64,000 bases of DNA from contig CAWBTE010000006.1 in the NCBI GenBank assembly GCA_963791615.1, positions 62,001 to 126,000 of the forward strand, read 5' to 3'. This stretch comes from CAILZL01 sp963791615. Lineage in GTDB: Bacteria; Pseudomonadota; Gammaproteobacteria; Steroidobacterales; Steroidobacteraceae. Position 1 is the first letter of the stretch; each line of letters opens with the position of its first letter. The translations under genes and the position numbers were made by a program. Of the stretch, positions 1 to 9,163 are shown in pieces. Under the pieces are notes generated by a model. That model ran no database searches, was not told the origin of the DNA, and saw nothing but the letters and a program-made list of their open reading frames with translations.

Positions 1-133
1 CACCGGGCAATGCGCCGTCAATGAACACCGCTCGGCCATCGAGACGGGCAATACCCTGCGCTTCGTGTGACAGATCCACTACTTCCAGCAGCTGAGGAGG
101 CAACAGCTTCAGCGCATGTTTGTGCCGACTCAT
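1..133 (-). CDS. rlmD: 23S rRNA (uracil-C5)-methyltransferase RlmD, N-terminal fragment
   Basis: The gene runs off the left edge, so only the first 44 codons are present. They encode the start of a TRAM-type RNA-binding OB fold, with the run HEAQGIARLDG followed by AVFIDGALPG. This is the signature beginning of RlmD (RumA), which methylates uridine 1939 of 23S rRNA using S-adenosylmethionine. The methyltransferase domain and iron-sulfur cysteines lie outside the window. The ATG overlaps the stop codon of the upstream exonuclease gene by four bases (ATGA), so the two are translationally coupled. Other TRAM proteins such as RlmCD or TrmA relatives are possible, but the wording of this N-terminus fits RlmD best. 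Confidence 0.8.
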   Translation of the reverse strand, partial: MSRHKHALKLLPPQLLEVVDLSHEAQGIARLDGRAVFIDGALPG

Positions 134-909
134 GCTTTAACCTCAGGCCAGGCAGCAAGAAACTCCTGAAAGTGTGGCTGTGGCTGTTCGCGCAGATAGT
201 CACGGATACGCTGGGTTTCTTCGGCATATTGTTCGCGCGACAAATGGCCGCGCATCAATTGAAATCGCAGATACACCAGGAAGGTATTGAGCACATCGGT
301 TTCGCAGTAATTGCGGATGTCACTGATGCCACCTTCCAGCCAGCAATCCCAGACCTTGTCGCCGCTCATGCCCAGCTTGCCGGGCAGATTCAGCAGCATG
401 GCCACATTCTGCAGACTGGCGCGGCCCCGGCCCTGATAGCCCGACAACACATCCATGACATCAATGTGCCGCCAGTGAAAGCGGTTCAGATAATTGTTCC
501 AGCGGAACGACTGATCTTCATCACCAACCTCCCAGTACCGTGGTGCCTGAATACCATGGCGCAACGCGCGGTAGTGCAACACCGGCAGGTCAAAGCCGCT
601 GCCGTTCCACGACACCAGATCCGGCGTGTACTTGTCGATGCCGTCAAAGAATCGCTGGATCAGCTCGGCTTCCGGTGCATCCGCCTCGCCCAGTGACCAC
701 ACTTTGAAGCTGTCGCGCGAACGCAGTGCTACCGAAATCGCCACCACTCGTTGCTGCTCCAGACTCAGAAACTCGCTGCCGGTTTCTTCACGACGTTTGG
801 TCTGCATGACATAGCCAACCTGCTTGTCGGTCAGGTCATCCAGGCCATAGATACGGCGTCCCAGCTCCACGTCGGGGATGGTTTCAATGTCGAAGGAAAA
901 TACGTGCAT
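130..909 (-). CDS. 3'-5' exonuclease, PolB-exonuclease-like (DNA_pol_B_exo2 family)
   Basis: This 259-residue protein has the layout of a DEDDy exonuclease. The motif FDIETIP carries Asp7 and Glu9, WNGSGFDLPV carries Asp107, and YCETD carries Tyr201 and Asp205. The family is annotated as a predicted 3'-5' exonuclease related to the proofreading domain of DNA polymerase B, and its cellular substrate is not well established. There is no polymerase domain, so it acts as a stand-alone nuclease. It lies between acpS and rlmD at the end of the long minus-strand gene series and overlaps rlmD by 4 bp. The catalytic residues are intact, so activity is expected, but whether it acts on DNA or RNA cannot be told from the sequence. 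Confidence 0.85.
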   Translation of the reverse strand: MHVFSFDIETIPDVELGRRIYGLDDLTDKQVGYVMQTKRREETGSEFLSLEQQRVVAISVALRSRDSFKVWSLGEADAPEAELIQRFFDGIDKYTPDLVSWNGSGFDLPVLHYRALRHGIQAPRYWEVGDEDQSFRWNNYLNRFHWRHIDVMDVLSGYQGRGRASLQNVAMLLNLPGKLGMSGDKVWDCWLEGGISDIRNYCETDVLNTFLVYLRFQLMRGHLSREQYAEETQRIRDYLREQPQPHFQEFLAAWPEVKA

Positions 910-994
910 GACAGTAACCAGTTGCAGGAAATCAGGCCGGGCATTCTACCTTTGTCCGACCAGAACGGCGGATCAATCAGGCGCCTGAATCCTG

Positions 995-1375
995 TTACGC
1001 ACTCATCAGTACGGCGACTGCCACGATCAGTCCTTCTTCGTCGCTCAGGGTGAGATGCCCAGCACCCACACCCAGCCGCGCACGCACGGTTTGCCCAGCC
1101 GCAGACCAGATAATCTCCGGCTTGCCCGCTTTATTCGGCACATAGCCGGCATCCCGTATCCACATCCCCTCGGCGAAGCCGGTTCCCAGCGCCTTGACCA
1201 CGGCTTCCTTGGCTGCCCAGTGCATGGCGAGAAACCTTGCGGGCCGTTTACTGATACGGAACAACTCCGCTTCTGCCGGTAACAGCAGATGTCTGACCAG
1301 CCGTTCACCGTGACGCTGATACATCTGCTCGAAGCGTTCCAGCCTGACGATGTCGGTGCCAATGCCGTGAATCAC
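995..1375 (-). CDS. acpS: Holo-[acyl-carrier-protein] synthase
   Basis: AcpS transfers 4'-phosphopantetheine from coenzyme A to the serine of apo-acyl carrier protein, activating it for fatty-acid synthesis in the cytoplasm. The 126-residue length is normal. The N-terminal GIGTDIV places the magnesium-binding Asp8, and HWAAKEAVVKALGTG supplies the second ligand Glu57 and the following lysines of the phosphopantetheinyl transferase signature. The start ATG lies 2 bp after the pdxJ stop, the conserved pdxJ-acpS pairing of gammaproteobacteria, so the genes are almost certainly cotranscribed. Nothing unusual is seen. Confidence 0.96.
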   Translation of the reverse strand: MIHGIGTDIVRLERFEQMYQRHGERLVRHLLLPAEAELFRISKRPARFLAMHWAAKEAVVKALGTGFAEGMWIRDAGYVPNKAGKPEIIWSAAGQTVRARLGVGAGHLTLSDEEGLIVAVAVLMSA

Positions 1376-1377
1376 AG

Positions 1378-2106
1378 TTAACTCCGCGCCTCAAGCATCA
1401 GACGTTTCATCTCACGCACGGCGTTGGGCAAACCCTCAAATACCGCCCGCGCGACGATGGCATGACCGATATTAAGCTCGACAATTTCTGTTATGGCGGC
1501 GATGGCCTGTACGTTGTGATAGTGCAGACCATGCCCCGCATTGACCACCAGACCAAGACTCGCTGCGTGTCGCGCCGCAGCCTGGATCCGGCTCAGTTCG
1601 CGCGCCTGCGCTGCGCCTTGCTGTTCGGCATACGCGCCGGTATGCAATTCCACCACCGGCGCGCCCATCCGGGCGACGGCGTCCAGTTGTTTCGCTTCGG
1701 GATCGATGAACAGTGAGACGCGAATACCTGCGTCGGTCAACCGTCGGGTCGCAGCGTTCAATACATCAAAGTTGCCTGCAACATCCAGCCCGCCTTCAGT
1801 AGTCAGTTCGGCGCGCTTTTCCGGCACCAGACAGACATCCTGTGGCTTGATGGTTTCCGCCAGCACAAGCATGGCCTCGGTGCAGGCCATTTCCAGATTC
1901 ATGCGGGTTTGCAATGCGCCACGCATGAGGTGTACATCGCGATCCTGGATATGGCGCCGATCTTCACGCAGATGAAGGGTGATGCTGTCTGCACCGGACT
2001 GCTCGGCCAGCAACGCGGCATACAGGGGATCGGGATAGGTCGTGCCCCGCGCCTGGCGCAAGGTGGCCACGTGATCAACATTCACACCCAGAAAAATCAG
2101 TGACAT
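1378..2106 (-). CDS. pdxJ: Pyridoxine 5'-phosphate synthase
   Basis: PdxJ condenses 1-deoxy-D-xylulose 5-phosphate with 3-amino-2-oxopropyl phosphate to make pyridoxine 5'-phosphate, the last ring-forming step of DXP-dependent vitamin B6 synthesis. The 242-residue protein begins with the family hallmark GVNVDHVATLRQARG, which holds active-site residues, and continues with ITLHLREDRRHIQDRDV. The ATG at 2106 was chosen over an in-frame start 13 codons upstream because homologues begin there and an AAGGG-type ribosome site precedes it. It sits between recO and acpS in the usual era-recO-pdxJ-acpS order. Confidence 0.96.
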   Translation of the reverse strand: MSLIFLGVNVDHVATLRQARGTTYPDPLYAALLAEQSGADSITLHLREDRRHIQDRDVHLMRGALQTRMNLEMACTEAMLVLAETIKPQDVCLVPEKRAELTTEGGLDVAGNFDVLNAATRRLTDAGIRVSLFIDPEAKQLDAVARMGAPVVELHTGAYAEQQGAAQARELSRIQAAARHAASLGLVVNAGHGLHYHNVQAIAAITEIVELNIGHAIVARAVFEGLPNAVREMKRLMLEARS

Positions 2107-2141
2107 GACAAACAAACCCTTTATCTGATTCTTGCGTTTTA

Positions 2142-2894
2142 TCAACTGGCGGACCGAACACCCGCCTGCAACTGCCGCAAATCCTGCGACACCGTTCGGC
2201 TGTGCAAGTGACGCCCCTCCAGCACATGATCCAGCACCGCCCGCAGCAGATAACGGGCTTCAGTCTTGTGTTCTGGCGCAACGATCTGTTCGCTGGCCAG
2301 CGCCAGCAGGCTCGCGCCCTGATACACACCTTTAGCAGCATTGGCATCAGCCGTAACCGGCAACGCGCCATGCTCCAGGACGTAACGATAGCAGCGAGAG
2401 GCTTCAATCGGCTTGCCCGTTTCCGCTTCGTGCTCCAGATTCAGGCCAAAGCCCAACACCCGCAGCACACGTTTCTCGAAAATTCGCAGCGTGGCCAGCT
2501 CATCCATGCCCGCCTTCAATCTTTGCAACGTATCGTTATAGATCGCGAATACTTCCGACTGTGGATCATGTTGATGCAACAGTTTCAACAGCAATTCATT
2601 GAGATAGAACCCGCTCATCAGTCGAGCCGATGGCAAGGATTGCGGCTCACCCACCAGCTCGGCCGCATTGAGCTGTCCGGCTTCCCCCTTGCCTGACCAG
2701 GACAGCAGCAAGGGTTGAAACGATTGCAGTACGGCTGCCAGTCCCGACTTGCTGCCACGCACACCGCGCGCAAACAGGGTCAGCCGCCCAAAATCACGCG
2801 TCACGACTTCGAGAATCCGGCTGGTATCCCGGTATGGCCGCTGATGCAACACGTATCCCGGTTGCAGCTGAATGCGTTGTGGTGCGGCATTCAT
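2142..2894 (-). CDS. recO: DNA repair protein RecO
   Basis: RecO works with RecR (gene at 47.4-48.0 kb here) to load RecA on SSB-coated single-stranded DNA in recombinational repair. The protein starts with an OB fold (PGYVLHQRPYRDTSRILEVVT) that contains the usual pattern of a reported SSB- and DNA-binding face, followed by the alpha-helical domain. The stop is 35 bp before the pdxJ start. I place the start at the ATG at 2894 (250 residues), 17 bp after the era stop. An in-frame TTG at 2930 would overlap era by 20 bp and adds residues not seen in the family. The C-terminal zinc-finger cysteines of some RecO proteins are not evident. Confidence 0.93.
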   Translation of the reverse strand: MNAAPQRIQLQPGYVLHQRPYRDTSRILEVVTRDFGRLTLFARGVRGSKSGLAAVLQSFQPLLLSWSGKGEAGQLNAAELVGEPQSLPSARLMSGFYLNELLLKLLHQHDPQSEVFAIYNDTLQRLKAGMDELATLRIFEKRVLRVLGFGLNLEHEAETGKPIEASRCYRYVLEHGALPVTADANAAKGVYQGASLLALASEQIVAPEHKTEARYLLRAVLDHVLEGRHLHSRTVSQDLRQLQAGVRSAS

Positions 2895-2910
2895 GGCGTG
2901 TAAAAAGGGT

Positions 2911-3894
2911 TCAGTTGGACTCGTAACCAAACTGCCGCAACGCCGCTTCGCTGTCCGACCAGTTGTCCTTGATCTTCACCCACAGTTCCAGATGCACCGG
3001 TGTTTCCAGCAGTTTCTGCAGTTCCAGACGCGCTGCCGTACCCACGGTTTTCAAGCCCTCGCCCTTGTCGCCAATGACAATGGCTTTCTGTCCGGCGCGT
3101 TCCACCCAGATAACCGCATTGATCACCAGCTTGCCACTCTCTGCATCGAACTCGAAGCGTTCGATTTCAACGGTCACGCCGTAGGGTAATTCGTCACGCA
3201 GACGCCAGGTGAGTTTCTCGCGAATGATCTCGGCAGTCTGGAAGCGGTCACTGCGATCCGTCACCTGGTCTTCCGGAAAATGCGGCGGCGAAAGCGGCAG
3301 ATGTCTGGCGATCAGAGCCGGTAGCTGCTCCAGATTGATTTTTTTCATGCTGGAAATTGGCACGATTTCGACAAACTCGGCCTTGCGGGTGATTTCCGCA
3401 AGGAAGGGCATCAGCCGTTCTTTGGGTTGTACCTTGTCCACCTTGCTGACCAGCAGGATGATCGGCCGGCCGCTCTGCTTGATTCGATCGAGCACGTTCT
3501 GATCTTCGTCAGTCCATTTCAGGGCTTCAACCAGAAACAGATCCACATCGGCATCCGCCAGTGAAGCCTGCGCCGAACGATTCATGTACTTGTTCATCAT
3601 GCGCCGTTCGGTCAGGTGAATACCCGGCGTATCAACAAACACGATCTGTGCATCGGCATTGGTCAGAATGCCGAGGATACGATGACGAGTGGTCTGCGGC
3701 TTGGGAGAAACAATGCTGATCTTGCGCTTCATCAGCGCATTCAGCAGCGTGGACTTGCCCACATTGGGCCGACCAACAATCGCGGCAAAGCCGCAACGAT
3801 AGTGTTCCGGCACGGCACTATCGGCATCGTCAGGCGAAGCTGATTCGTCTTCGCTCTCGACTACTGGAACGGAACTGTTCATTGAACCTGCCAT
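2911..3894 (-). CDS. era: GTPase Era
   Basis: Era is an essential GTPase that binds the 3' end of 16S rRNA and takes part in 30S subunit maturation. At 327 residues it is longer than the usual 300 because of a roughly 33-residue acidic, serine-rich N-terminal extension. The G1 motif GRPNVGKST is at residues 41-49, followed by the TTRHR switch I, DTPG (G3) and SKVD (G4, in place of the usual NKxD). The C-terminal KH domain is marked by GDKGEGLKTVG. It is followed by recO and preceded by rnc, the standard rnc-era-recO operon. The extension is low-complexity and its role is unknown. Confidence 0.96.
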   Translation of the reverse strand: MAGSMNSSVPVVESEDESASPDDADSAVPEHYRCGFAAIVGRPNVGKSTLLNALMKRKISIVSPKPQTTRHRILGILTNADAQIVFVDTPGIHLTERRMMNKYMNRSAQASLADADVDLFLVEALKWTDEDQNVLDRIKQSGRPIILLVSKVDKVQPKERLMPFLAEITRKAEFVEIVPISSMKKINLEQLPALIARHLPLSPPHFPEDQVTDRSDRFQTAEIIREKLTWRLRDELPYGVTVEIERFEFDAESGKLVINAVIWVERAGQKAIVIGDKGEGLKTVGTAARLELQKLLETPVHLELWVKIKDNWSDSEAALRQFGYESN

Positions 3895-3916
3895 GAATAT
3901 TGATCTGTACGATGCG

Positions 3917-4636
3917 TCATATCGACCACAGTAATTTCAGCTGGGCCATTACTGCTTCCGCCGCTGACTGCTCTGCACCGCGACGGCTGCTGCCCTCGCC
4001 ATGCGCTTGCAATTGCAGTGTGGGCACCACACAACTGACCCTGAATTGCTGTGCATGCGGTTCACCGGTAATGGCTTCCACCACATAGTCCGGCAAGGCA
4101 ATGGCCCTGGATTGCAGCGCTTCCTGCAGCTGCGTCTTGGGATCCTTGAGTTGCGCAATCTGCGGCAGTTGCAGCATGCGTTCGGCGAACATCCGCTCGA
4201 TCACCGCACTCGCCGCCGCAAATCCGGAATCCAGATACATTGCACCGAGCAAAGCTTCCAGCGTATCGGCCAGAATCGACTTGCGACGAAAGCCGCCGGA
4301 TTTCAATTCACCCGGCCCCAGACGCAGGCGCTCACCAAGCTGGATCTGCGCGGCAATAACCGCCAGGGATTCGCCACTGACCAGGGCGGCCCGATAGCGC
4401 GACAATTCACCCTCGGTCGCAGTGACAAAGGTTCGATACAGCAGGCTGGCGGTCACGCTGTTCAGCACCGCATCACCAAGAAACTCCAGCCGTTCGTTGT
4501 GAGCACTGCCGGCACTACGATGGGTCAGCGCGGTTTCAAACAAAGATCGATCGTGGCATGAATACGCAAAGGTATCCGCCAACCATTGCTCCAGTGTTTT
4601 CAATGCTGCATGACCCGTACTGGCAAGATTATTCAA
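3917..4636 (-). CDS. rnc: Ribonuclease III
   Basis: RNase III cleaves double-stranded RNA, including the rRNA precursor. The signature HNERLEFLGDAVLN carries the catalytic glutamate and aspartate, and a second acidic cluster follows in SILADTLEALLGAMYLDSG. The C-terminal double-stranded-RNA-binding domain contains PKTQLQEALQ and ends near GAEQSAAEAVMAQL. No ATG lies at the expected N-terminus. The frame is open to an ATG at 4681, but I favour the TTG at 4636, which overlaps the stop of the preceding DUF4845 gene. A TTG at 4603 would give 228 residues, closest to the E. coli length of 226. None of the three has a convincing Shine-Dalgarno site. Confidence 0.93.
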   Translation of the reverse strand: MNNLASTGHAALKTLEQWLADTFAYSCHDRSLFETALTHRSAGSAHNERLEFLGDAVLNSVTASLLYRTFVTATEGELSRYRAALVSGESLAVIAAQIQLGERLRLGPGELKSGGFRRKSILADTLEALLGAMYLDSGFAAASAVIERMFAERMLQLPQIAQLKDPKTQLQEALQSRAIALPDYVVEAITGEPHAQQFRVSCVVPTLQLQAHGEGSSRRGAEQSAAEAVMAQLKLLWSI

Positions 4637-5012
4637 CCGTGACGGCAACCGTCTTGTCGAAATCCGCCACCAGCGACACATTGCCGATGAAAGGTTTCTC
4701 GGCGCGGTACTCCGCCGTCATTTCAAAACCGGAGCCCACCTTGCGGATGATGATTTCGTCGTACTTGATGGTGGTGATATCTTCGATCAACCATTTGCGA
4801 TTGAGGGAAAAGCGCAATTTATCGACACTGGCGCCACCACCGGCTGCCTCAGCCGCCACACCCTCCATCGACTGCACCACCGAATAGTATTCCAGATACA
4901 CCGGCAGCAACCGGATCACCGCATACAGCCCCAGACCGAGGATGGCGATGATCGTCAGCATGCCCAGCGCGGTTGCGCCCTGCTGTTGTTTCAATGATTT
5001 GCAGTTCTGCAT
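4629..5012 (-). CDS. DUF4845 membrane-anchored protein
   Basis: This 127-residue protein has a short positively charged N-terminus, one hydrophobic segment at about residues 12-34 (MLTIIAILGLGLYAVI within it), and a soluble domain presumably outside the membrane. DUF4845 proteins are regularly found between lepB and rnc in gammaproteobacteria, exactly as here, and their function is unknown. The N-terminus resembles type IV pilin-like or single-pass anchors but has no clear processing motif. The ATG at 5012 is preceded by GGGAG six bases upstream, which decides the start. The last codons overlap the putative TTG start of rnc. Confidence 0.85.
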   Translation of the reverse strand: MQNCKSLKQQQGATALGMLTIIAILGLGLYAVIRLLPVYLEYYSVVQSMEGVAAEAAGGGASVDKLRFSLNRKWLIEDITTIKYDEIIIRKVGSGFEMTAEYRAEKPFIGNVSLVADFDKTVAVTVE

Positions 5013-5071
5013 GATTGCTCCCGTTATTGCCTGATCACGTCCCGGTTTGCGCCGGGCGCGGTACTGTTTGT

Positions 5072-5881
5072 TCACTGGATGCGGGTACCAATGCGGCTGA
5101 ATATAGGCCACTCGAAGGGATTCAGCGAGAACTTCCAGTGGAACCAGATCCACTTGGCTCGTCCCACCAGATTCTCTTCCGGGACATAGCCGACTTGCGG
5201 GAAGCGGCCGTCCTGACTGTTGTCGCGATTGTCACCCATGAAGAAATATTTACCCTCTGGCACCACATCGTCAAAGTCTCGCGGGAAAGCTTCGCTGATG
5301 AACATGACCTGATGTCTGACGCCGTCGAGATTTTCTTCGCCCAGTCGGGCATTGGAGTAGCCGTTGTCGTTATACAAGCCACCCAAGGTTATTTCCATTT
5401 TCTGGTCATTGACAAACACCTGATCATTCACCACCCGCACGTGATCGCCTGGCAGGCCAATCAGTCGTTTGATGTAATTGATGCGCGGGTCGGCGGGCAG
5501 CTTGAACACCACTACATCACCACGCTGCGGATCACCGGTCTCCAGCAACTTGAAATTGAACACCGGCATACGCAGGTCATAGGATGACTTGCTGACAAAA
5601 ATAAAATCACCCGCCAGCAAGGTCGGCATCATCGAGTCGGACGGAATGCGAAAGGGTTCAAAAATAAACGACCGGATCACCAGCACCACCGCCAGCACGG
5701 GGAAAAACGACCGCGAATATTCCACCAGAATGGGATCACGGTATTCGACCGCTTCTTTGCCAGCTCCGACAGCCTGATGCCTGCGCAGGCGTTCGCGCCT
5801 GAACAGCAAGCTATCAACGCCCCAGATCACTCCGGACAACGTAGCCAAGACCAGCAACCACAATGAAAAATCCCACAGCAT
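5072..5881 (-). CDS. lepB: Signal peptidase I
   Basis: LepB cleaves signal peptides from exported proteins on the periplasmic face of the inner membrane. Two hydrophobic segments lie at about residues 4-22 and 60-74. The catalytic serine is Ser83 in RIPSDSMMP and the catalytic lysine is Lys138 in NYIKRLIGLPGD. The box-E motif MGDNRDNSQDGR follows near residue 220. The 269-residue length is slightly shorter than E. coli LepB (324) and usual for many other gammaproteobacteria. It lies 41 bp downstream of lepA, consistent with a lepA-lepB operon. Confidence 0.97.
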   Translation of the reverse strand: MLWDFSLWLLVLATLSGVIWGVDSLLFRRERLRRHQAVGAGKEAVEYRDPILVEYSRSFFPVLAVVLVIRSFIFEPFRIPSDSMMPTLLAGDFIFVSKSSYDLRMPVFNFKLLETGDPQRGDVVVFKLPADPRINYIKRLIGLPGDHVRVVNDQVFVNDQKMEITLGGLYNDNGYSNARLGEENLDGVRHQVMFISEAFPRDFDDVVPEGKYFFMGDNRDNSQDGRFPQVGYVPEENLVGRAKWIWFHWKFSLNPFEWPIFSRIGTRIQ

Positions 5882-5922
5882 TTCGCTTACTTCCCGAATG
5901 AAATGATTGATCCGGCTCGCTC

Positions 5923-7719
5923 TTACTTGTCCCTGCCAATCTGCAACACGGCCAGGAAAGCTTCTTGTGGAATTTCCACCGAGCCTACCTGCTTCATGCG
6001 CTTCTTGCCCTCTTTCTGCTTCTCCAGCAGCTTGCGCTTGCGGCTGATGTCACCACCGTAGCACTTGGCCAGCACGTTTTTGCGCAGCGCCTTGACGCTG
6101 GCGCGCGCCACCACATGAGCGCCAATCGCCGCCTGCACCGCCACTTCAAACATCTGGCGCGGAATCAGCTCCTGCATCTTGTCCACCAGCTCGCGACCTC
6201 GCTGGTAAGCCATGTCACGATGCACAATGATCGACAGTGCATCCACCTTGTCGCTATTGATCAGGATGTCCAGCTTGACCATCGGCGCGGGCTCGAAATG
6301 ACTGAACTCATAGTCGAATGACGCATAGCCACGACTGACTGACTTCAGGCGATCAAAGAAATCCAGCACCACATCGGCCATCGGCAGTTCGTACTGCAGG
6401 GATACCTGGTTACCCAGATACAGCATCTTTTTCTGCCGACCGCGCTTGTCGTTGCACAGCTTGAGCACCGCACCCACATAGTCAGGCGGCACCAGGATAT
6501 TGGCGATGATGATGGGCTCACGCAACTCGGCAGTGACATTACTGGCAGGCAACTTGGCGGGGTTATCCACGTAGATGGTGGTGTCATCGGTGAGCAGGAT
6601 TTCATACACCACCGTAGGCGCGCTGGTGATCAGATCGAGGTTGTACTCACGCTCCAGACGCTCCTGCACGATGTCCATGTGCAGCAAACCCAGGAAACCA
6701 CAGCGAAAACCAAAGCCCAGCGCAGTAGACACTTCCGGCTGATATTGCAGCGCCGAATCATTGAGCTTCAATTTGGCCAACGCGTCGCGGAAGGATTCAT
6801 AGTCATCCGAACTGACGGTAAACAGACCGGCAAACACCCGTGGCTGAATCTGCTTGAAACCTGCCAGCGGTGCCGCACACTGACGGTTTTCCTGGGTAAT
6901 GGTGTCACCCACCGGCGCACCATCAATCTCCTTGATGCCGGCAATCACGAAACCTACTTCGCCGGTGGCCAGTTCATTACAGGCCAGCGACTTGGGCGTA
7001 AAGCGACCCAGCTTGTCCACCTGATGGGCACGGCCCGTGGTCCAGACGCGAATCTTGTCGCCCACTTTCAGCGAGCCATTCATCACTCTGACCAATGAAA
7101 CCACGCCGACATAACTGTCGAACCAGGAATCGATGATAAGCGCCTGCAGCGGCGCGTCCGGATCACCTTTGGGCTCGGGAATGCGGCGAACGATTTCCTC
7201 CAGCAGCTCCGGTACACCCAGACCGGTTTTCGCGCTGACGCGCATGGCATCCTCGGCATCAATGCCGATTATCTCTTCAATTTCCTTGATGACCCGTTCG
7301 GGATCGGCCGACGGCAGGTCAATCTTGTTGATCACCGGCACGACTTCCAGACCTTGCTCGAGCGCCGTATAGCAATTCGCTACGCTTTGCGCTTCCACAC
7401 CCTGAGCCGCATCCACCACCAGCAGTGCACCATCACAGGCGGCCAGTGAACGCGAGACTTCGTAGGAGAAATCCACATGACCGGGGGTGTCGATCATGTT
7501 GAGCTGGTAAAGCTGCCCATCATTGGCCTTGTATTTGAGCATGACGCTCTGGGCCTTGATGGTGATGCCGCGTTCGCGCTCGAGATCCATCGAGTCCAGC
7601 ACCTGATTTTCCATTTCGCGGGCATCCAGACCACCGCAGATCTGGATGAAACGGTCGGCGAGCGTGGATTTGCCGTGGTCAACGTGGGCGATGATGGAGA
7701 AGTTGCGAATCAGCTTCAT
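5923..7719 (-). CDS. lepA: Elongation factor 4 (ribosomal back-translocase LepA)
   Basis: LepA/EF4 is a translational GTPase that acts on ribosomes and affects initiation and 30S biogenesis. The N-terminus FSIIAHVDHGKSTLADRF holds the P-loop, the G3 region contains DTPGHVDF, and NKIDLP forms G4. The family-specific C-terminal domain ends with KEGKKRMKQVGSVEIPQEAF. The ATG at 7719 gives 598 residues, matching the family length of about 599. A longer in-frame TTG start at 7749 is not supported by homologues. It is the first of the lepA-lepB-DUF4845-rnc-era-recO series, 128 bp downstream of the glutaredoxin-like gene. Confidence 0.97.
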   Translation of the reverse strand: MKLIRNFSIIAHVDHGKSTLADRFIQICGGLDAREMENQVLDSMDLERERGITIKAQSVMLKYKANDGQLYQLNMIDTPGHVDFSYEVSRSLAACDGALLVVDAAQGVEAQSVANCYTALEQGLEVVPVINKIDLPSADPERVIKEIEEIIGIDAEDAMRVSAKTGLGVPELLEEIVRRIPEPKGDPDAPLQALIIDSWFDSYVGVVSLVRVMNGSLKVGDKIRVWTTGRAHQVDKLGRFTPKSLACNELATGEVGFVIAGIKEIDGAPVGDTITQENRQCAAPLAGFKQIQPRVFAGLFTVSSDDYESFRDALAKLKLNDSALQYQPEVSTALGFGFRCGFLGLLHMDIVQERLEREYNLDLITSAPTVVYEILLTDDTTIYVDNPAKLPASNVTAELREPIIIANILVPPDYVGAVLKLCNDKRGRQKKMLYLGNQVSLQYELPMADVVLDFFDRLKSVSRGYASFDYEFSHFEPAPMVKLDILINSDKVDALSIIVHRDMAYQRGRELVDKMQELIPRQMFEVAVQAAIGAHVVARASVKALRKNVLAKCYGGDISRKRKLLEKQKEGKKRMKQVGSVEIPQEAFLAVLQIGRDK

Positions 7720-7848
7720 GGAAACAGGGTACTCGGCATTCAAAAGCAATGACCGGCGCGGTCAATGCCCGGCCAAAGGCGGGGGATTATATCGGAGATG
7801 CATGCGGATGCCGGGACAATCGCGGCAATTAACAGGCCTGGCAGGCGG

Positions 7849-8094
7849 TCAATTCACCAGGTAAGGCTGGATTCGTGACTGGTCGAGTCGATACGCGCAG
7901 ACGAACTCGCCATCAATGATCAATACCGGAATCCGCTGACCATACTTGCGTTCCAGCTCAGCATCGTCACTGATGTCCTGGACCATCACCTGCCCGGCCT
8001 GCTCGCCCAGCAAGTCGACCAGCTGCTGAAGCATGGCCTCACAGAGACTGCAATCGGGTCGCGACAGCACCCGCCATTCGCCAACCAGAGTCAT
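7849..8094 (-). CDS. Glutaredoxin family protein (DUF836-type)
   Basis: This 81-residue protein has a thioredoxin-like fold pattern with the redox motif CSLC at Cys15-Cys18 and the cis-proline motif RIPVLIIDGE. Such small glutaredoxin-like proteins are commonly encoded between rseB/mucB and lepA in gammaproteobacteria. The exact redox partner is not known. The start is an ATG 27 bp after the rseB stop, so cotranscription with the sigma-E operon is likely. It is shorter than classical glutaredoxins but complete by comparison with the DUF836 group. Confidence 0.85.
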   Translation of the reverse strand: MTLVGEWRVLSRPDCSLCEAMLQQLVDLLGEQAGQVMVQDISDDAELERKYGQRIPVLIIDGEFVCAYRLDQSRIQPYLVN

Positions 8095-8121
8095 GGATAT
8101 CGGTACCAGTACGCGGACGCG

Positions 8122-9159
8122 CTATTTGCGTGCCACAGCCGAAGCGCTGCTGCTGAAGGCTGTCTTGCCGGGGGGATTGCTGTTCGGGCTGTTCTGGCGC
8201 GACAGTGAAGTCACCATACTGCGCACGGTGGATGCAGGCACCTCACCCACGGCGGTGATCTGATACCCCGCAGTTTCGGTGTGATAAGCATAGGCGGAAC
8301 CCACCCGATGCAGACTGCTGCCGATGTCACTGCTGTCATTCATCACTTCAATAAACACCGACACCGTCGCCAGGCCATCGGAATAGACCAGATGCTTGAC
8401 CGGAATATTGCTGCCCACCACTGGCTGCAAGCGTGTGAGCTGCAGCTTGAATCCCGGTGGCAGATTGCGCATCTGCCAGCCAATCGTGTCCTGATCTGTA
8501 GTGCGACGGCGGATTTCATGCCGCACCCACTCATATCCAGCCGTATTAATCGACGGCTGCAGATCGCGATCCGTGATCCGCTCACGCAGCGCCAGCTCGG
8601 CAAACGCCACCTGTTCAACAATACGTCCCTGACGATCGAACAGCTGCGACTTGAGCGGCATGGCCGTCTCAACGTCCAGCCACAAACGATAGCCATACCG
8701 ATATTCATCGCGTGGCTGTACCGTGACCAACTGCGCTTTGCGCTCCAGCACCTTGCCGACCGGCCCGGTACTGATGTCGTAATAAGCTTCGAGTCCCGGC
8801 TTGTACTCCGGGATCAAGGTCAGCAGCGCATCACTGTTGGCACGGGTTTCCACCAGCACGGAACGCTGATCCGGCATGTAGTAGGTAACCTGGGAATTGG
8901 TACGAACATACTCACGACCCATGCCGTCCAGTGACACCAATCGCTCGGTAATCTTGCCATTCACATTGCGATGCACGATGCGCATGGTTTCAGACTGGCT
9001 TTCGGTGGAATGAATGAACCGCCCGTCGTAGTTACGCTCCACCAGCGCTTGCGACATACGTTCCAGCCAGACGCGCGCGTCCACATTACCGGCTTGCGTC
9101 ACTGCACTGCCCAGCAGGCAGGCAATGGCCATACAGTACCGGGCGAAAATCGTCTGCAT
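8122..9159 (-). CDS. rseB: Sigma-E regulatory protein RseB (MucB)
   Basis: RseB is a periplasmic protein that binds the anti-sigma factor RseA, protects it from DegS and senses mislocalised lipoprotein or LPS. The chosen ATG at 9159 gives 345 residues and a signal peptide (FARYCMAIACLLGSAVTQA) with cleavage expected after TQA. The mature part has the MucB/RseB N-terminal lipoprotein-like fold and the smaller C-terminal domain. The start lies 4 bp after the rseA stop. An ATG at 9180 inside rseA, preceded by GGGG, is an alternative. The order rpoE-rseA-rseB supports the assignment. Confidence 0.93.
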   Translation of the reverse strand: MQTIFARYCMAIACLLGSAVTQAGNVDARVWLERMSQALVERNYDGRFIHSTESQSETMRIVHRNVNGKITERLVSLDGMGREYVRTNSQVTYYMPDQRSVLVETRANSDALLTLIPEYKPGLEAYYDISTGPVGKVLERKAQLVTVQPRDEYRYGYRLWLDVETAMPLKSQLFDRQGRIVEQVAFAELALRERITDRDLQPSINTAGYEWVRHEIRRRTTDQDTIGWQMRNLPPGFKLQLTRLQPVVGSNIPVKHLVYSDGLATVSVFIEVMNDSSDIGSSLHRVGSAYAYHTETAGYQITAVGEVPASTVRSMVTSLSRQNSPNSNPPGKTAFSSSASAVARK

Positions 9160-9163
9160 CAGC